A stretch of 64,000 bases of DNA from assembly GCA_002483445.1 (NCBI GenBank), contig DLHY01000078.1, forward strand, positions 14,647 through 78,646, in the 5' to 3' direction. The notes under the pieces are model-generated. The model was not told the DNA's origin, searched no databases, and worked only from the letters and a program-made list of their open reading frames with translations. The stretch is from Blastocatellia bacterium UBA7656. Its GTDB lineage: Bacteria; Acidobacteriota; Blastocatellia; UBA7656. Within the stretch, counting starts at the first letter, position 1. Every line of letters begins with the position of its first letter. Shown in pieces: positions 32,635 to 41,448 of the stretch. The translations under genes were made by a program, and so were the position numbers.

Positions 32635-33321
32635 TCAATCAAAAACCCTGTGCGCGCGGACGATGAATCTTTTGGGCGCGGTGCCGACGAAATTGAAAGG
32701 GTAACAGGTAACAAGCGTCAGGATGTCGTCATAGGAACCTTCCAGCGCCTCCGTGTCATCGGGCGCGACTATTCTGGTGGCATGCACCTGATAGCGGTAG
32801 GATCCGGCCAGCGTCGTCAATGTGATCTGATCGTCTTTGCGGATGTTTCTCAGCGCTCTGAAAAACGAGTCGCGATGTCCTGCGAGCGCGACGTTCCCTT
32901 TCTCACCCGGCAGCGAGGTGCCGGGAATATGTCCCACCGCGCGGCGCAAAGTCCGTTCGCCGATGCCGTCGAGTATGATCGCCGCAAGACCAATCCTGCT
33001 TATCTCTATCCGCCCTAGCTGCGCGCCCTCACGTCTGACTGTGCCGGGACTCTTATCGCTCTTGCGGTCGGGTTCGACCAGCGCCGGAGTACCGGGTAAC
33101 GGGCGAAGGTTTTCGCTGCTGTCTAAAGGCGGTCTGGAATCCTTCAATGCCTGTTCGAAGCGCCGGGTTTCATTGGCCTGATAGATACTCGCATCGATCA
33201 ACGCGAAGCCGACGTAACTGAGCGCAAGGATGCCGAGGATGAAAAAGGCGTTTCGGCTACAGCGAACATACCAGGTGGTTCTCGTAGGAAGAAACTTCTG
33301 CCATTTAACTTTGAAATTCAT
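32635..33321 (-). CDS. Class D sortase
   Basis: A 228-residue membrane-anchored transpeptidase: one N-terminal helix (about 25-45), a linker, then the sortase fold with His149 in LAGHRD, Cys206 in TLVTCYPF and Arg near 218-222. The TLVTCYPFNFVGTAPKR signature is typical of class D. It would join an LPxTA-type protein to an amino group. The gene 80 bp plus one gene upstream encodes a protein with an LPQTA sorting signal, the likely substrate. Sortases are unusual in diderm bacteria. Confidence 0.88.
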   Translation of the reverse strand: MNFKVKWQKFLPTRTTWYVRCSRNAFFILGILALSYVGFALIDASIYQANETRRFEQALKDSRPPLDSSENLRPLPGTPALVEPDRKSDKSPGTVRREGAQLGRIEISRIGLAAIILDGIGERTLRRAVGHIPGTSLPGEKGNVALAGHRDSFFRALRNIRKDDQITLTTLAGSYRYQVHATRIVAPDDTEALEGSYDDILTLVTCYPFNFVGTAPKRFIVRAHRVFD

Positions 33322-33343
33322 GTCAGGTTGCTCCGGTTTATGG

Positions 33344-34321
33344 TTAAGGCTTCGAAGGGGCGAAGTAACCGGCGCGCGTGCGGACGGTGAAGCGGCTGCC
33401 CCCTGCCTTTACTTGTATGGCCCTGAACTTTCCGTCCTGAGTCGTGTTCGTCGGCGCATAAGTGATGGTGTACTGATTGCGAATATCCTGAGCGATTCGC
33501 TCACAGATGGGGACGGCTTCTTTTATTGACCTCGGCAGAAAAGCCTCTCCACCCGTGGCCTTCGCAAACTGTTTGAGTGAACCGGGATTTCGGTCGGGAT
33601 CGTCCTTATCAAAAAACCCTACGGTGTAGATGATCGCTTCGGACTTCGCCGCCATATCCATGATCCGGGCCGTGTTATGACGGCTAGCATTGTCGGCCCC
33701 GTCGCTGATGACGATCAACACCTTCTTGTCTCGATCACCCTTCTTGAGATGATCGAGCGCAGCAGCGACGGCATCATAGAGTGCCGTCATGCCTTCCGAC
33801 GCGATTCGGGACAATGCAGCCTTCAATTGAGCCGGTTTGTCAGTGAAGGGGGTGTCTGCCGGAAGAGCGAAGGAAACATGCTCGTTGAAATGGACGACGA
33901 AAATCTGATCCTTCGCGTTACTGGAGCGGGCGAAGGCGAGGGCTGCGGAAATAACTTCAGCGCGCTTAGGTTGCATACTCCCGCTGTTGTCGATGACCAG
34001 TCCGACCGTGACCGGTATATCTTCGTGGCTGAAAGAGTCGATTTGCTGGAGGACTCCGTCCTCATAAACCTGAAAATCTTCTTTGCTCAGTCCCGAAACA
34101 GGAATACGCCTTCTGTCCTGCACGTTCGCGTGCAAAACCACCAGGTCTACATTCAGCCTGATCGCACTCTGGTCATTCTGGCGAGCTTCGGATTGCTGAT
34201 ATCCTTGGGGCAGGGCAACGCCTGTCATCGCCAACAAAAGAGAGAGTGAGACCGGACAAATGAGCGGCCATAGAGATATGCCTGTCATTACAAGCCGTTC
34301 CGATGCTTGACATCCTCTCAT
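33344..34321 (-). CDS. VWA-domain protein, acidobacterial VWFA-related type
   Basis: ATG 34321 with AAGGG upstream is the preferred start; TTG 34348 is possible. A signal segment (about residues 20-40) is followed by an LVVLHANVQDRRRIPVSGL stretch and a von Willebrand A domain with the MIDAS motif DNSGSM and a second ISDGADNASR. Proteins of this type are abundant in acidobacteria and may bind other proteins. It lies between the LPQTA protein and the sortase, 22 bp before the latter, so the three form an operon. Confidence 0.8.
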   Translation of the reverse strand: MRGCQASERLVMTGISLWPLICPVSLSLLLAMTGVALPQGYQQSEARQNDQSAIRLNVDLVVLHANVQDRRRIPVSGLSKEDFQVYEDGVLQQIDSFSHEDIPVTVGLVIDNSGSMQPKRAEVISAALAFARSSNAKDQIFVVHFNEHVSFALPADTPFTDKPAQLKAALSRIASEGMTALYDAVAAALDHLKKGDRDKKVLIVISDGADNASRHNTARIMDMAAKSEAIIYTVGFFDKDDPDRNPGSLKQFAKATGGEAFLPRSIKEAVPICERIAQDIRNQYTITYAPTNTTQDGKFRAIQVKAGGSRFTVRTRAGYFAPSKP

Positions 34322-34428
34322 CTGTCCGATCCCTTTCGTGAAATCCAAGCGATGGCCGGGAGTTCCCCTTGTGGGAACTCTACCGGCTCATCAGGGGCAG
34401 ATCATACCCGTTTGACCGGGCTTTCGGC

Positions 34429-35145
34429 TCAATCTGTTCGCTTGGGGAAAAAACGCAGAGCGAAGCCTGCGCCCAGCGACAGCAGTCCGATCAAGGCCAG
34501 AAGCGGCAATTGGCTGGCCGTCTGCGGCAGGCGATCCGGGGTGTCTGCATTCCTTGTCTGCGCAGGCGGAGGCTCGACGACCTCAGCTATTTCAACCTCT
34601 TCTCCTGTGGGTGTGACGGCCTTGAGAGGCGCTTCTTTCAAGGCGACTATCGGCTCGTCGTTCATCGATTTTGCCGGGGCGGTGATGAAGGGTTCAAACT
34701 CGGAAGGCATAGCGAGAACCGGCAGATCAGTGACCCTGGCCAGTTCGGAAGCCCTCTTCCTGGGATAGACGAATTCCTCGCCCCAGTTTCTCCCCGGATA
34801 AAACCACGCCCTGATGGCTTCCGGTGAACCGACCGCTCTTTCTCCGAAGGTCATCACCGTTTTGTCGGTCGCCCGCAGACGGAAATTCGATATCGTGAGG
34901 ATGGTCGCGTAGATGTGCGTTTTCTCCTTGTTGAAAATCTGAACGATGTGGCGATTGGATGGTGAGTCCATGAGCTTGAAGACATAAGTGCCGGCGGGCA
35001 GGATAATACCACCCGGAACCTCGACCGGATGGCTGAATGTCACTCTGGTTTCCTTGTTCCAGTCGTCTGCCTTCACGCTGGGTGAAAGCGCCATGGCCAT
35101 CAGGCCCAAAAAAAAGATTGTTGCTACTACTTTGAATCGATTCAT
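34429..35145 (-). CDS. Surface protein with a C-terminal LPQTA sorting signal
   Basis: A 238-residue precursor: signal peptide (1-26), a beta-rich body with PAGTYVFKLMDS, a proline/acidic linker, then LPQTA at 206-210, a hydrophobic helix (213-230) and the basic tail FFPKR. This is a classical sortase sorting signal, and LPxTA is the variant used by class D sortases. GAGGAAGG precedes the ATG. First gene of the three-gene sortase operon; the promoter candidate C is about 300 bp upstream. Confidence 0.85.
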   Translation of the reverse strand: MNRFKVVATIFFLGLMAMALSPSVKADDWNKETRVTFSHPVEVPGGIILPAGTYVFKLMDSPSNRHIVQIFNKEKTHIYATILTISNFRLRATDKTVMTFGERAVGSPEAIRAWFYPGRNWGEEFVYPRKRASELARVTDLPVLAMPSEFEPFITAPAKSMNDEPIVALKEAPLKAVTPTGEEVEIAEVVEPPPAQTRNADTPDRLPQTASQLPLLALIGLLSLGAGFALRFFPKRTD

Positions 35146-35446
35146 ATTTTACCTTCCTCTTCTCAGACCACTCGCCTGGAGCGATCTGCGATTACGTTCA
35201 CCCGTCGATCTTCCGGGATTACAGGCTGTTGACCCGTCCCCCCGTGGTGAATCCATTTGAATACTGCTCTAAGCTCTGCGGTGGATTCCGCGCGTCAATG
35301 TCCCGCCCGGATGGTAACCAATTGGATTGAGGCCGGCGTCAGTCGAAGTGATTTGAAGCTGACGAGCCAAACTGACACCGAGCCTCGATATAGCCTTACC
35401 GCGCGAATTCTCCATTCGTCCACCACGATACAAAGCTTATATGCCT
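35146..35446. other. Leader region without a supported gene
   Basis: Between the LPQTA gene and promoter C. I see no conserved frame and no strong hairpin. If promoter C is used, this is an untranslated leader of about 295 nt. Confidence 0.35.
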
Positions 35447-35490
35447 ACCATACCTTGACTGGAGGGTCGGGCGCTGTTCACTATTGGACA
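35447..35490 (-). promoter_or_regulatory. Crp/Fnr-type promoter C
   Basis: TGTTCACTATTGGACA (35475-35490), identical to site B over 16 bp, then 22 bp to TATGGT (35452-35447). It sits 47 bp after the stop codon of the crp/fnr gene, the same place as sites A and E relative to theirs. It would drive the sortase operon. Confidence 0.5.
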
Positions 35491-35537
35491 GTTTCAGAAA
35501 TATTCTTTGGTTGGATAGAAGAGATCGATATGCGTCT

Positions 35538-36218
35538 TCAGACAATCGATGCGAGGTAAGCGGTGAGCTTTCCTTCCTTGATTATCAGGTGATGCTCTTC
35601 GCTGGACTCTATCAGGCCCAGGTTCCGAAACCTCTGCATAAAGACGCTGATCCGGGGTCGCGTCGTTCCTATCATCGTCGCCAGTTCTTCATGAGAAATC
35701 CTCAGTTCGATGCGAATACTGCGAGGGTCTTTCTTGCCGAGCTTACGGGCCAGTTGCAACAGTGTCTTGCCCAATCGCTGCTCGCTATCGACCGTCACCA
35801 GATTGGCGATGACCTGCTGCTGATCTGCCACGCGCACGGTCAGGTATTTGACAAAACCTTCAAGCAGCGAGTCTTTGGCCAGACGCCCGAGGAACTTGCT
35901 ACAGGGAATCTCTTTCAATAAAGAGTCTTTCATCGCAGTCGCTGTTTCCAGGCGTCCCCCCAGCCCGGAGAGGCACAACTCGCCGAAAACATCTCCCGAA
36001 CCGTGTATCGCCAACATGCATTCTTTACCTTCGGACGAGAGGAAGACGAGCTTGATTTGCCCGCTTTCGATGAAGTAGACCGTCTCGCGTTCCTCCCCGA
36101 TAGTGTACACATGATTGTGCCTGCCGACTTTGACTGCGCTCGAGTTTCTGGTCTCGTTGAGCAAGGACTCGCGCAGTTGTTCTTTGAATCGATCCGATTC
36201 TGGAGTTTGTTGAATCAT
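35538..36218 (-). CDS. Crp/Fnr-family regulator, copy 1
   Basis: A 226-residue protein: cyclic-nucleotide-binding-like beta barrel (about 25-130, with FIESGQIKLVFLSSEGKE and GDVFGELCLSG), long dimer helix, and a winged helix-turn-helix with ISHEELATMIGTTRPRISVFMQRF. The Fnr N-terminal cysteine cluster is absent, so it is not an Fnr-type Fe-S sensor; the ligand is unknown. AAGGAAGAAG precedes the ATG. The recognition helix is nearly the same as in copy 2, so both should bind the same site. Confidence 0.92.
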   Translation of the reverse strand: MIQQTPESDRFKEQLRESLLNETRNSSAVKVGRHNHVYTIGEERETVYFIESGQIKLVFLSSEGKECMLAIHGSGDVFGELCLSGLGGRLETATAMKDSLLKEIPCSKFLGRLAKDSLLEGFVKYLTVRVADQQQVIANLVTVDSEQRLGKTLLQLARKLGKKDPRSIRIELRISHEELATMIGTTRPRISVFMQRFRNLGLIESSEEHHLIIKEGKLTAYLASIV

Positions 36219-36282
36219 TCTTCTTCCTTACCTTTCTGCTGGCGCGCGATCATAACCTCTCGATTTACGCCGGTGTGAATTC

Positions 36283-36465
36283 TCAGGATTGTTTTATTCG
36301 GCGGAAATCCAGGCGAGCTTTATCCGCTTTACTCGATTTGAACTCCTGTACCCATGACCGGATGGTGTGATGGATTTGAACCTCATCCGTTTTAGCCTCA
36401 TCCGGTGGCGGTTCTTTTTCCTCTTCGGGGGGCGATGTGTCCGGCTTGATCAATCGAATTTTCAT
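36283..36465 (-). CDS. Small acidic protein, 60 residues
   Basis: Its ATG overlaps the stop codon of the zinc-ribbon-like gene (ATGA), so translation is probably coupled. The product is Pro/Glu-rich at the front (PDTSPPEEEKEPPP) and basic at the end. No homologue recognised. Confidence 0.5.
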   Translation of the reverse strand: MKIRLIKPDTSPPEEEKEPPPDEAKTDEVQIHHTIRSWVQEFKSSKADKARLDFRRIKQS

Positions 36466-36749
36466 GATGGCTTTTGTTGCCTCTCACCATTGCCCGATTG
36501 TCGGGATCGGGATCGCCCCGCAACGAATCGGAGACGCGCCAAAGGCATCCCGGAGTCGGCGTCCGAATCCTTCGATATTGCGTTCACCTCATCTGCGGTC
36601 ACCTGCGCGAGTGGCATAACCGGATAGTCAACTGGGTACTGCACCTGTTCCAGAATCGACCCATCATCCGGGCAGTAGTTCTCATCTTCAAAGAATTCTC
36701 TTTTGCAAGTCAGACATTTTTTCTCGTTTTGTTTATCAGTTTTTTTCAT
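36462..36749 (-). CDS. Small zinc-ribbon-like protein, 95 residues
   Basis: ATG 36749 follows GGGAG. Two cysteine pairs, CLTCKREF and a later NYCPDDGS, suggest a partial zinc ribbon, followed by an extended Pro/Val-rich part and a basic tail. Coupled with the downstream 60-residue frame. Function unknown. Confidence 0.6.
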   Translation of the reverse strand: MKKTDKQNEKKCLTCKREFFEDENYCPDDGSILEQVQYPVDYPVMPLAQVTADEVNAISKDSDADSGMPLARLRFVAGRSRSRQSGNGERQQKPS

Positions 36750-36906
36750 CTTCTGCTCCCTACGTTTGCTGTTCCTTCCGAGACAAGCGATCTCCTCTCG
36801 AATAGAAATTGATGGGAGTACATCGAAGTTCCTCCCATCAATTAACACCTCTACCGAATTAAGTCACTGTATCGGATAGGTGTCAGTCAGATTGATCCGA
36901 ACAGGT

Positions 36907-37068
36907 TCAGCCTGTAACTTTGCCCGTCTTCACTGCCGCTTCGGATGCTTTCCCTTTAACCTGTCCTTCCACTGGCTTGGCATTGAGGTCATCGGTGATC
37001 ATATCCTCTGGCTTGACCTTGATAGCTCCCTCGACTGGTTTGTTTTTGATCTCATCTTTGTTACTCAT
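36907..37068 (-). CDS. CsbD-like stress protein
   Basis: A 53-residue frame with a strong AAGGAGACAAGT ribosome site. The sequence holds two KPVEG(A/Q)(I/V)K repeats and ends in KGKASEAAVKTGKVTG, the lysine/glycine-rich pattern of CsbD-type general stress proteins. It is co-oriented with the BON and GlsB stress genes upstream. Confidence 0.7.
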   Translation of the reverse strand: MSNKDEIKNKPVEGAIKVKPEDMITDDLNAKPVEGQVKGKASEAAVKTGKVTG

Positions 37069-37215
37069 ACTTGTCTCCTTTAAATGATCGCATCCTTGCG
37101 GAAGGATCGGTTGAGTGTTGATTGAAACTCTCCAACGATAGAAAGTCTATGAAACTGTCTCTCCCGCTGTTGAACGATGGAAGGAATCACAACTCATCAA
37201 GACCTGGCTGACGGC

Positions 37216-38052
37216 TTACTTTCTGCCTGTCACTTCCAGATTGTTGATGACATCTTTCGCGCCGGTCACGCTGCGAGCGAGGTATCCGGCCAATGCCTTT
37301 TCTGCCCTTGAGTCGGTCGTTCCCGTCAGGTAAATCACGCCTTCGCTGGCGCGCACTTTCATCTTCTGTGGTTGCGAGAACGCGCTTTCGCGCGACAACA
37401 CGGTTTCGACCTGAGTCACGAGCAGGTTATCACTATCAGCAGCCTGACTCTGGGGCATGGGCTCCAGCGCGGCATTCGTTACGATCAAGGCGCTGGAATC
37501 TACCTTGTGGACATTGGCGACAGACCGAGCGGCGGCTTCGGCGGCGGTCTTTTGCACTGGAGTTCGCACGCTGCCGCTCAGTTTCACTTCACCTTTGTTG
37601 ACCTCGACTTTGATCTGCTGAGTCTTCAATTCCGGGTTGCTCAGAATAGCCTCCAATACGACGGTTTTTATTTCGATGTCGGTGACGTACTGCTTTTCAG
37701 CATTGGCTGCCTGAATTCCGGGATCGGCAACCAGATTGTTCACGACCTTTGCAACACCGTTGGTGCTGCGCGTGATTTCTTCCGCCACTCGCTTGTCATC
37801 TTCGGTCGGCACCTGGCCGGTCAGGGTCACATCGTTTTTATTTGTCTCAACATGGATATCGAAAGAAGAGACGCGGTTATTCAATGCCAGAGCAGCTTTG
37901 ACGGCGGTGGTCGTCGCCGCATCTCCCGTGTACTCTCCCACAGAACTGATATCGGCTGAGATGTCTCGATTGCGATAACTATAAAAATAGTAGATCGCGC
38001 CCCCCACGATAAGGAGCAAAACAACAGTAGTAATGATTGATCTTATTCGCAT
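37216..38052 (-). CDS. Periplasmic protein with three BON domains
   Basis: A 278-residue protein with an N-terminal helix (5-25) and three BON repeats: VETNKNDVTLTGQVPTEDDK, VEVNKGEVKLSGSVRTP and VRASEGVIYLTGTTDSRA, each with the conserved glycine. BON domains bind phospholipid surfaces, as in OsmY and DolP. Membrane-anchored in the periplasm and likely an envelope-stress protein. GGGGAG precedes the ATG. Confidence 0.9.
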   Translation of the reverse strand: MRIRSIITTVVLLLIVGGAIYYFYSYRNRDISADISSVGEYTGDAATTTAVKAALALNNRVSSFDIHVETNKNDVTLTGQVPTEDDKRVAEEITRSTNGVAKVVNNLVADPGIQAANAEKQYVTDIEIKTVVLEAILSNPELKTQQIKVEVNKGEVKLSGSVRTPVQKTAAEAAARSVANVHKVDSSALIVTNAALEPMPQSQAADSDNLLVTQVETVLSRESAFSQPQKMKVRASEGVIYLTGTTDSRAEKALAGYLARSVTGAKDVINNLEVTGRK

Positions 38053-38101
38053 GTTTCTTTCTCCCCGGAACGGGTCCCTATGATGATCCGTTCGATAAAC
38101 C

Positions 38102-38635
38102 TCAAACCGTTACCTTGCGGTGCGCGATCAGGCGAAACACCCCGCTGATTGCAACGTGAATCAGGATATAAACGATGAGCGCGAGCAGGTAGGATAGTTC
38201 GACTCGCTGCGATCCGTTTGACGGAGTCGGCATTATGCGCTCGAAGGGCGCGAGCAGCGGCCACGAAAGGCCGGAGACGAACTGAACGAAGCCATTGCCG
38301 GACCTCGCGCCCATCAGCCTGAGCATGAACTGCAGGCCGATCACGCCATAGACAAGGTAGAAGATGTAATCGACTACCTGTGAAATCCGAGCCGCAGTTC
38401 TGCCGCGCCCGGTCTCGCGCTCAGTCTCCATCGCTTGATCGACAGATTTACGCTTCAATTCCTTAGCGACACTAGCCATCTCAGCCGATTCCTCCGGCTC
38501 GACTCGCGCCGACTCCTGACGAATGCGGGAATTGACATCCTCATCAATCGAGGACTTGACCTCCTGATGCGAGGCCTGCCTTCGCTCTTCGTCCAACAGC
38601 ACATTGTTTGTTTCTTCTCCCAATATGATAGACAT
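38102..38635 (-). CDS. YggT-like membrane protein with a charged N-terminal extension
   Basis: A 177-residue protein. The first 80 residues are highly charged and probably helical (EERRQASHQEVK, VAKELKRKSVDQ); the rest has two or three membrane helices with FMLRLMGARSGNGFVQF, as in YggT proteins. GAGGAGAG precedes the ATG. It lies 22 bp after the GlsB-type gene and 49 bp before BON, so they share a message. Confidence 0.8.
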   Translation of the reverse strand: MSIILGEETNNVLLDEERRQASHQEVKSSIDEDVNSRIRQESARVEPEESAEMASVAKELKRKSVDQAMETERETGRGRTAARISQVVDYIFYLVYGVIGLQFMLRLMGARSGNGFVQFVSGLSWPLLAPFERIMPTPSNGSQRVELSYLLALIVYILIHVAISGVFRLIAHRKVTV

Positions 38636-38657
38636 AACTCTCCTCTATTCTGCTGTT

Positions 38658-38942
38658 TCAGACATACCGTCGTCTGGTGAGCAATCCGAGGACGGCAACG
38701 AAGGCCGCCGCTCCGATGATCGCCCAGATGATCGGGAAACTCGTGCCGCCGACTTTCAAAGTGTAGATTTCAGGCAGGTTGAATTGTTTGACGGCCCAGC
38801 TTCCGATCAGTGCGCCGATGAAGCCCAGCGCGATTGATGTCAAACACCCTCCGCGCGAATATCCTGAGAGCTTTTGCCCAATCGCTCCCACCACTCCAGC
38901 GACGATCAGTAGAATGATTAAACTTTCTATGGTCAGATTCAT
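38658..38942 (-). CDS. GlsB/YeaQ/YmgE transglycosylase-associated membrane protein
   Basis: A 94-residue three-helix protein with GAIGQKLSGYSRGGCLTS and GFIGALIGSW, characteristic of this stress-associated family. The family is usually induced by envelope stress or the stationary phase; its biochemical role is unknown. Part of the run 39266 to 37216. Confidence 0.9.
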   Translation of the reverse strand: MNLTIESLIILLIVAGVVGAIGQKLSGYSRGGCLTSIALGFIGALIGSWAVKQFNLPEIYTLKVGGTSFPIIWAIIGAAAFVAVLGLLTRRRYV

Positions 38943-39047
38943 GGTCTACTCCGGTTTCCCCGGCTGAAAGCGCAAATGCCGGAATCGATGCGTCAGCGCA
39001 GCCTGTCGCAAATCGCATATCAAAGAAGAAAGAGCTTTCACTGTGGG

Positions 39048-39266
39048 TTAAAAAATCCCGGAACGATTTCCTGAGACGTTCAGCGCATCGACCGCTCTTT
39101 CCACCTGGCTCAAATGGGTGTCGGCAGGTTCGGAAGATGCGGCGAAGGGAGGAGGTTGGAGGGATCGGCCCAACATCCAGAATATTGCATCAAGCATGAA
39201 CCCGCCAATCACTATTGCTACTCCCGTCATCATCAGCCCCATCGCCAAAGCCATAATTTCCATCAT
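39048..39266 (-). CDS. Small membrane protein, 72 residues
   Basis: One long hydrophobic segment (MALAMGLMMTGVAIVIGGFML) and a hydrophilic tail with VERAVDAL. GGAG precedes a double ATG. It is the first gene after promoter D and heads the GlsB-YggT-BON run. No family recognised. Confidence 0.6.
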   Translation of the reverse strand: MMEIMALAMGLMMTGVAIVIGGFMLDAIFWMLGRSLQPPPFAASSEPADTHLSQVERAVDALNVSGNRSGIF

Positions 39267-39371
39267 CTCTGTATCTCCGGGTTTAACCTGCAGACCGCTC
39301 GATCTTCAGGACACCTTCCACCGTCTCTCCCTCTCGATCCGGCACGCCCTGCCAGATATTTTTCTTTCCTG

Positions 39372-39414
39372 ATGATACGCTCACCGAAAAGGAGTTTCTG
39401 TTCAATACAGGGCA
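39372..39414 (-). promoter_or_regulatory. Crp/Fnr-type class II promoter D
   Basis: TGTTCAATACAGGGCA (39399-39414, second half weaker) then 21 bp to TATCAT (39377-39372). The predicted start near 39365 is about 100 bp before the 72-residue membrane protein gene. Confidence 0.55.
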
Positions 39415-39513
39415 ACCCACAGAAGAACCGGCATCAACTGGAAGAGTTCTTGATGTGATCAGTTATGGAAAAAAATAAGACGGAAGGAATTTCTCCTCCC
39501 GTCTTAAACCCCA

Positions 39514-41364
39514 CTACCGGATTATGTCGCTATCGGGATTGGCGTCAATCACATTGATCCGAGCGATCTCGGACTGTAACTGCTGCCAGTCATTGCGCAC
39601 TGTCGCTGAAAGCGTCAACTGAGTGTAGCGTCTGATCAGTCGGTCAAGCAGACGCGCCTGCCTCACCAGCGCGCCGGCACCGCCTTTGACTGCATCAGGA
39701 TCTGTTATCGAAATGGTCAACTGATAGTAAAGTTGAGCCGCCGCCTGCAGGCTGTTGATCTGCGAAAGTATCTGCACTTCGTTCTGGCCTATGTTACGGC
39801 GACGGTCAAAGATCACCTGACCGCGATTGTTGCGAACATTCAAGTCGCGCTGATAATTCTGCAGCAGGCGAAGAGCCAGAGAGGCGATCTGCCGGGGATT
39901 GCCTATGCCTGTTCCGCCGGTCGAGCCGCCACCTTGAAGATCAGCCGTGTAATCACGCTGCGGCCCGTGAATGATCACGCGCACTACATTCGGCAGATTG
40001 TCGTAGGTTTCTGTGAACGGGCGGTGGTCGGTCGTCGTTCCCTGACCGTATCTCGGAGGCGTGCCTCGCACGTAAACGTGCAGGGTGTTGCCGGTCACGA
40101 AGCGATTGACGAAGACCTGCCATCCGCTGCCCTGTGTGTGAATGTCGAGGCTTATACGAATCGAATCCTGGTCAATGCGCTCTGCGCGCGGGTTCACTAT
40201 TTCGATCGGTCTGGCTTCGTATCCGGCCTCGCTGGCTATGCCGAGCATCCGCGCAGTCCTCATGTCGAGATCGCCAGTCACATTCAGATTATTGCCTTGC
40301 TGGAACTGGCGAATCGCTGTGCGCGTCAAGTTGGTCAACACGCCATTGATCGGGCCGTTGTAGAAGCCGCGATCTCTGAGTGTGGTCTGAGCGAATCGAA
40401 TTGACTCCGACGATGTGAATACATTTTGCGTCGGCTCGTTGTCAGAATCCGACGGGATGCCGAGCGCGCGGGCTGTTGCCGAGTCCAGGTAGCCGGTGTC
40501 TGCAAGGTTTCGGTCATGCTGGAACTGGCGAATCGCTGCGCGCGTAGCCTGATTCATCGCTCCATTGATCGGGCCGTTGTAAAAGCCCCTGTCTCTGAGA
40601 GCGATCTGAGCGGCTCGTATGGAATCAGCCGAATTCAAAACATCCTGAGATGTGATTCCCGTATTGCCGTCGTTGGGATTGAAGCCCTGGTCGCCTGCTC
40701 GGTCGAACGTGTCCGTGTCGACGGTGAAGGAACGCTCCACCATCATCCCGAACTCGGTGCCTGCCTGCACTTCTGCCTTCTCGCCATTGCTCAATAACAG
40801 TCCGATAGTGCCTAGCACTGCGCCGACGCCTGCGCCGACAGCCGCGCCCTTAGCGCCGCTGGCAACTGCGCCTATTACCGCGCCCGCTCCTGCGCCGCCC
40901 CCGATGAAGAGAATGCCGCGTCGAGTCCGGTTGCCGCCCCCGACTCGGCCCTCATTGTCTATGTCCTGTTCTATCCTGCGTCGCCCTTCTTCGTTGAGCG
41001 TCGTGAGCGTGGCGTCTACAGGGATCGAATAGCCTCTTGAAAAAACTATTCTGTCAAAGGCGATGGCGAGCGTTCCGGCTTTGCTTGCGCGCTCTGCCGG
41101 AGTGACTGCGTTGATGTGGCCTTCGACCTTCACGCCAGCAGGCACGGCCACCCGGCCATCAACCCTCACCTCGCGAAAGACTGTCGCCGTGAAGCGATCG
41201 CCCGCGCGCGAGGTATCCGAACTCACGAGGGTGTCCATCCTGAGCGGAATGATGGTGCCGACAGGCACCGTGACGAGACGTTGTCCTGACGCCAGAGATA
41301 CCAGCGACAGGATCATCGCCAATGATAGAAACGCACTGGCTGTCCTTTTGTGGCGATTATTCAT
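39514..41364 (-). CDS. Secreted glycine-zipper and peptidoglycan-binding protein
   Basis: ATG 41364 with GGAGAG is preferred over ATG 41394. After a signal peptide come a beta-rich part (VPAGVKVEGHINAV), a glycine zipper (GGGAGAGAVIGAVASGAKG), and two PG_binding_1 repeats of about 65 residues, each with ALRDRGFYNGPINGA or TLRDRGFYNGPINGV and AIRQFQ; then a C-terminal part of unknown type. Probably attached to the cell wall on the outer-membrane side. The two repeats are also similar at DNA level. Downstream of promoter E. Confidence 0.82.
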   Translation of the reverse strand: MNNRHKRTASAFLSLAMILSLVSLASGQRLVTVPVGTIIPLRMDTLVSSDTSRAGDRFTATVFREVRVDGRVAVPAGVKVEGHINAVTPAERASKAGTLAIAFDRIVFSRGYSIPVDATLTTLNEEGRRRIEQDIDNEGRVGGGNRTRRGILFIGGGAGAGAVIGAVASGAKGAAVGAGVGAVLGTIGLLLSNGEKAEVQAGTEFGMMVERSFTVDTDTFDRAGDQGFNPNDGNTGITSQDVLNSADSIRAAQIALRDRGFYNGPINGAMNQATRAAIRQFQHDRNLADTGYLDSATARALGIPSDSDNEPTQNVFTSSESIRFAQTTLRDRGFYNGPINGVLTNLTRTAIRQFQQGNNLNVTGDLDMRTARMLGIASEAGYEARPIEIVNPRAERIDQDSIRISLDIHTQGSGWQVFVNRFVTGNTLHVYVRGTPPRYGQGTTTDHRPFTETYDNLPNVVRVIIHGPQRDYTADLQGGGSTGGTGIGNPRQIASLALRLLQNYQRDLNVRNNRGQVIFDRRRNIGQNEVQILSQINSLQAAAQLYYQLTISITDPDAVKGGAGALVRQARLLDRLIRRYTQLTLSATVRNDWQQLQSEIARINVIDANPDSDIIR

Positions 41365-41448
41365 AACTGAACTCTCCTTTTCCTTTTGCTTCATTATTTC
41401 GGGGCAACGAAGGCGATCTCATTGCAGGAACTCTTTGCAGAGACGCCC

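Noticed and set aside
36770..36785. TGTTCCTTCCGAGACA near the zinc-ribbon-like gene
   Set aside because: The outer bases fit, but a promoter at the expected distance would lie inside the gene.
37168..37183. TGTTGAACGATGGAAG as a sixth Crp/Fnr site ahead of the CsbD-like gene
   Set aside because: Too many mismatches, and no -10 box at 21-22 bp.
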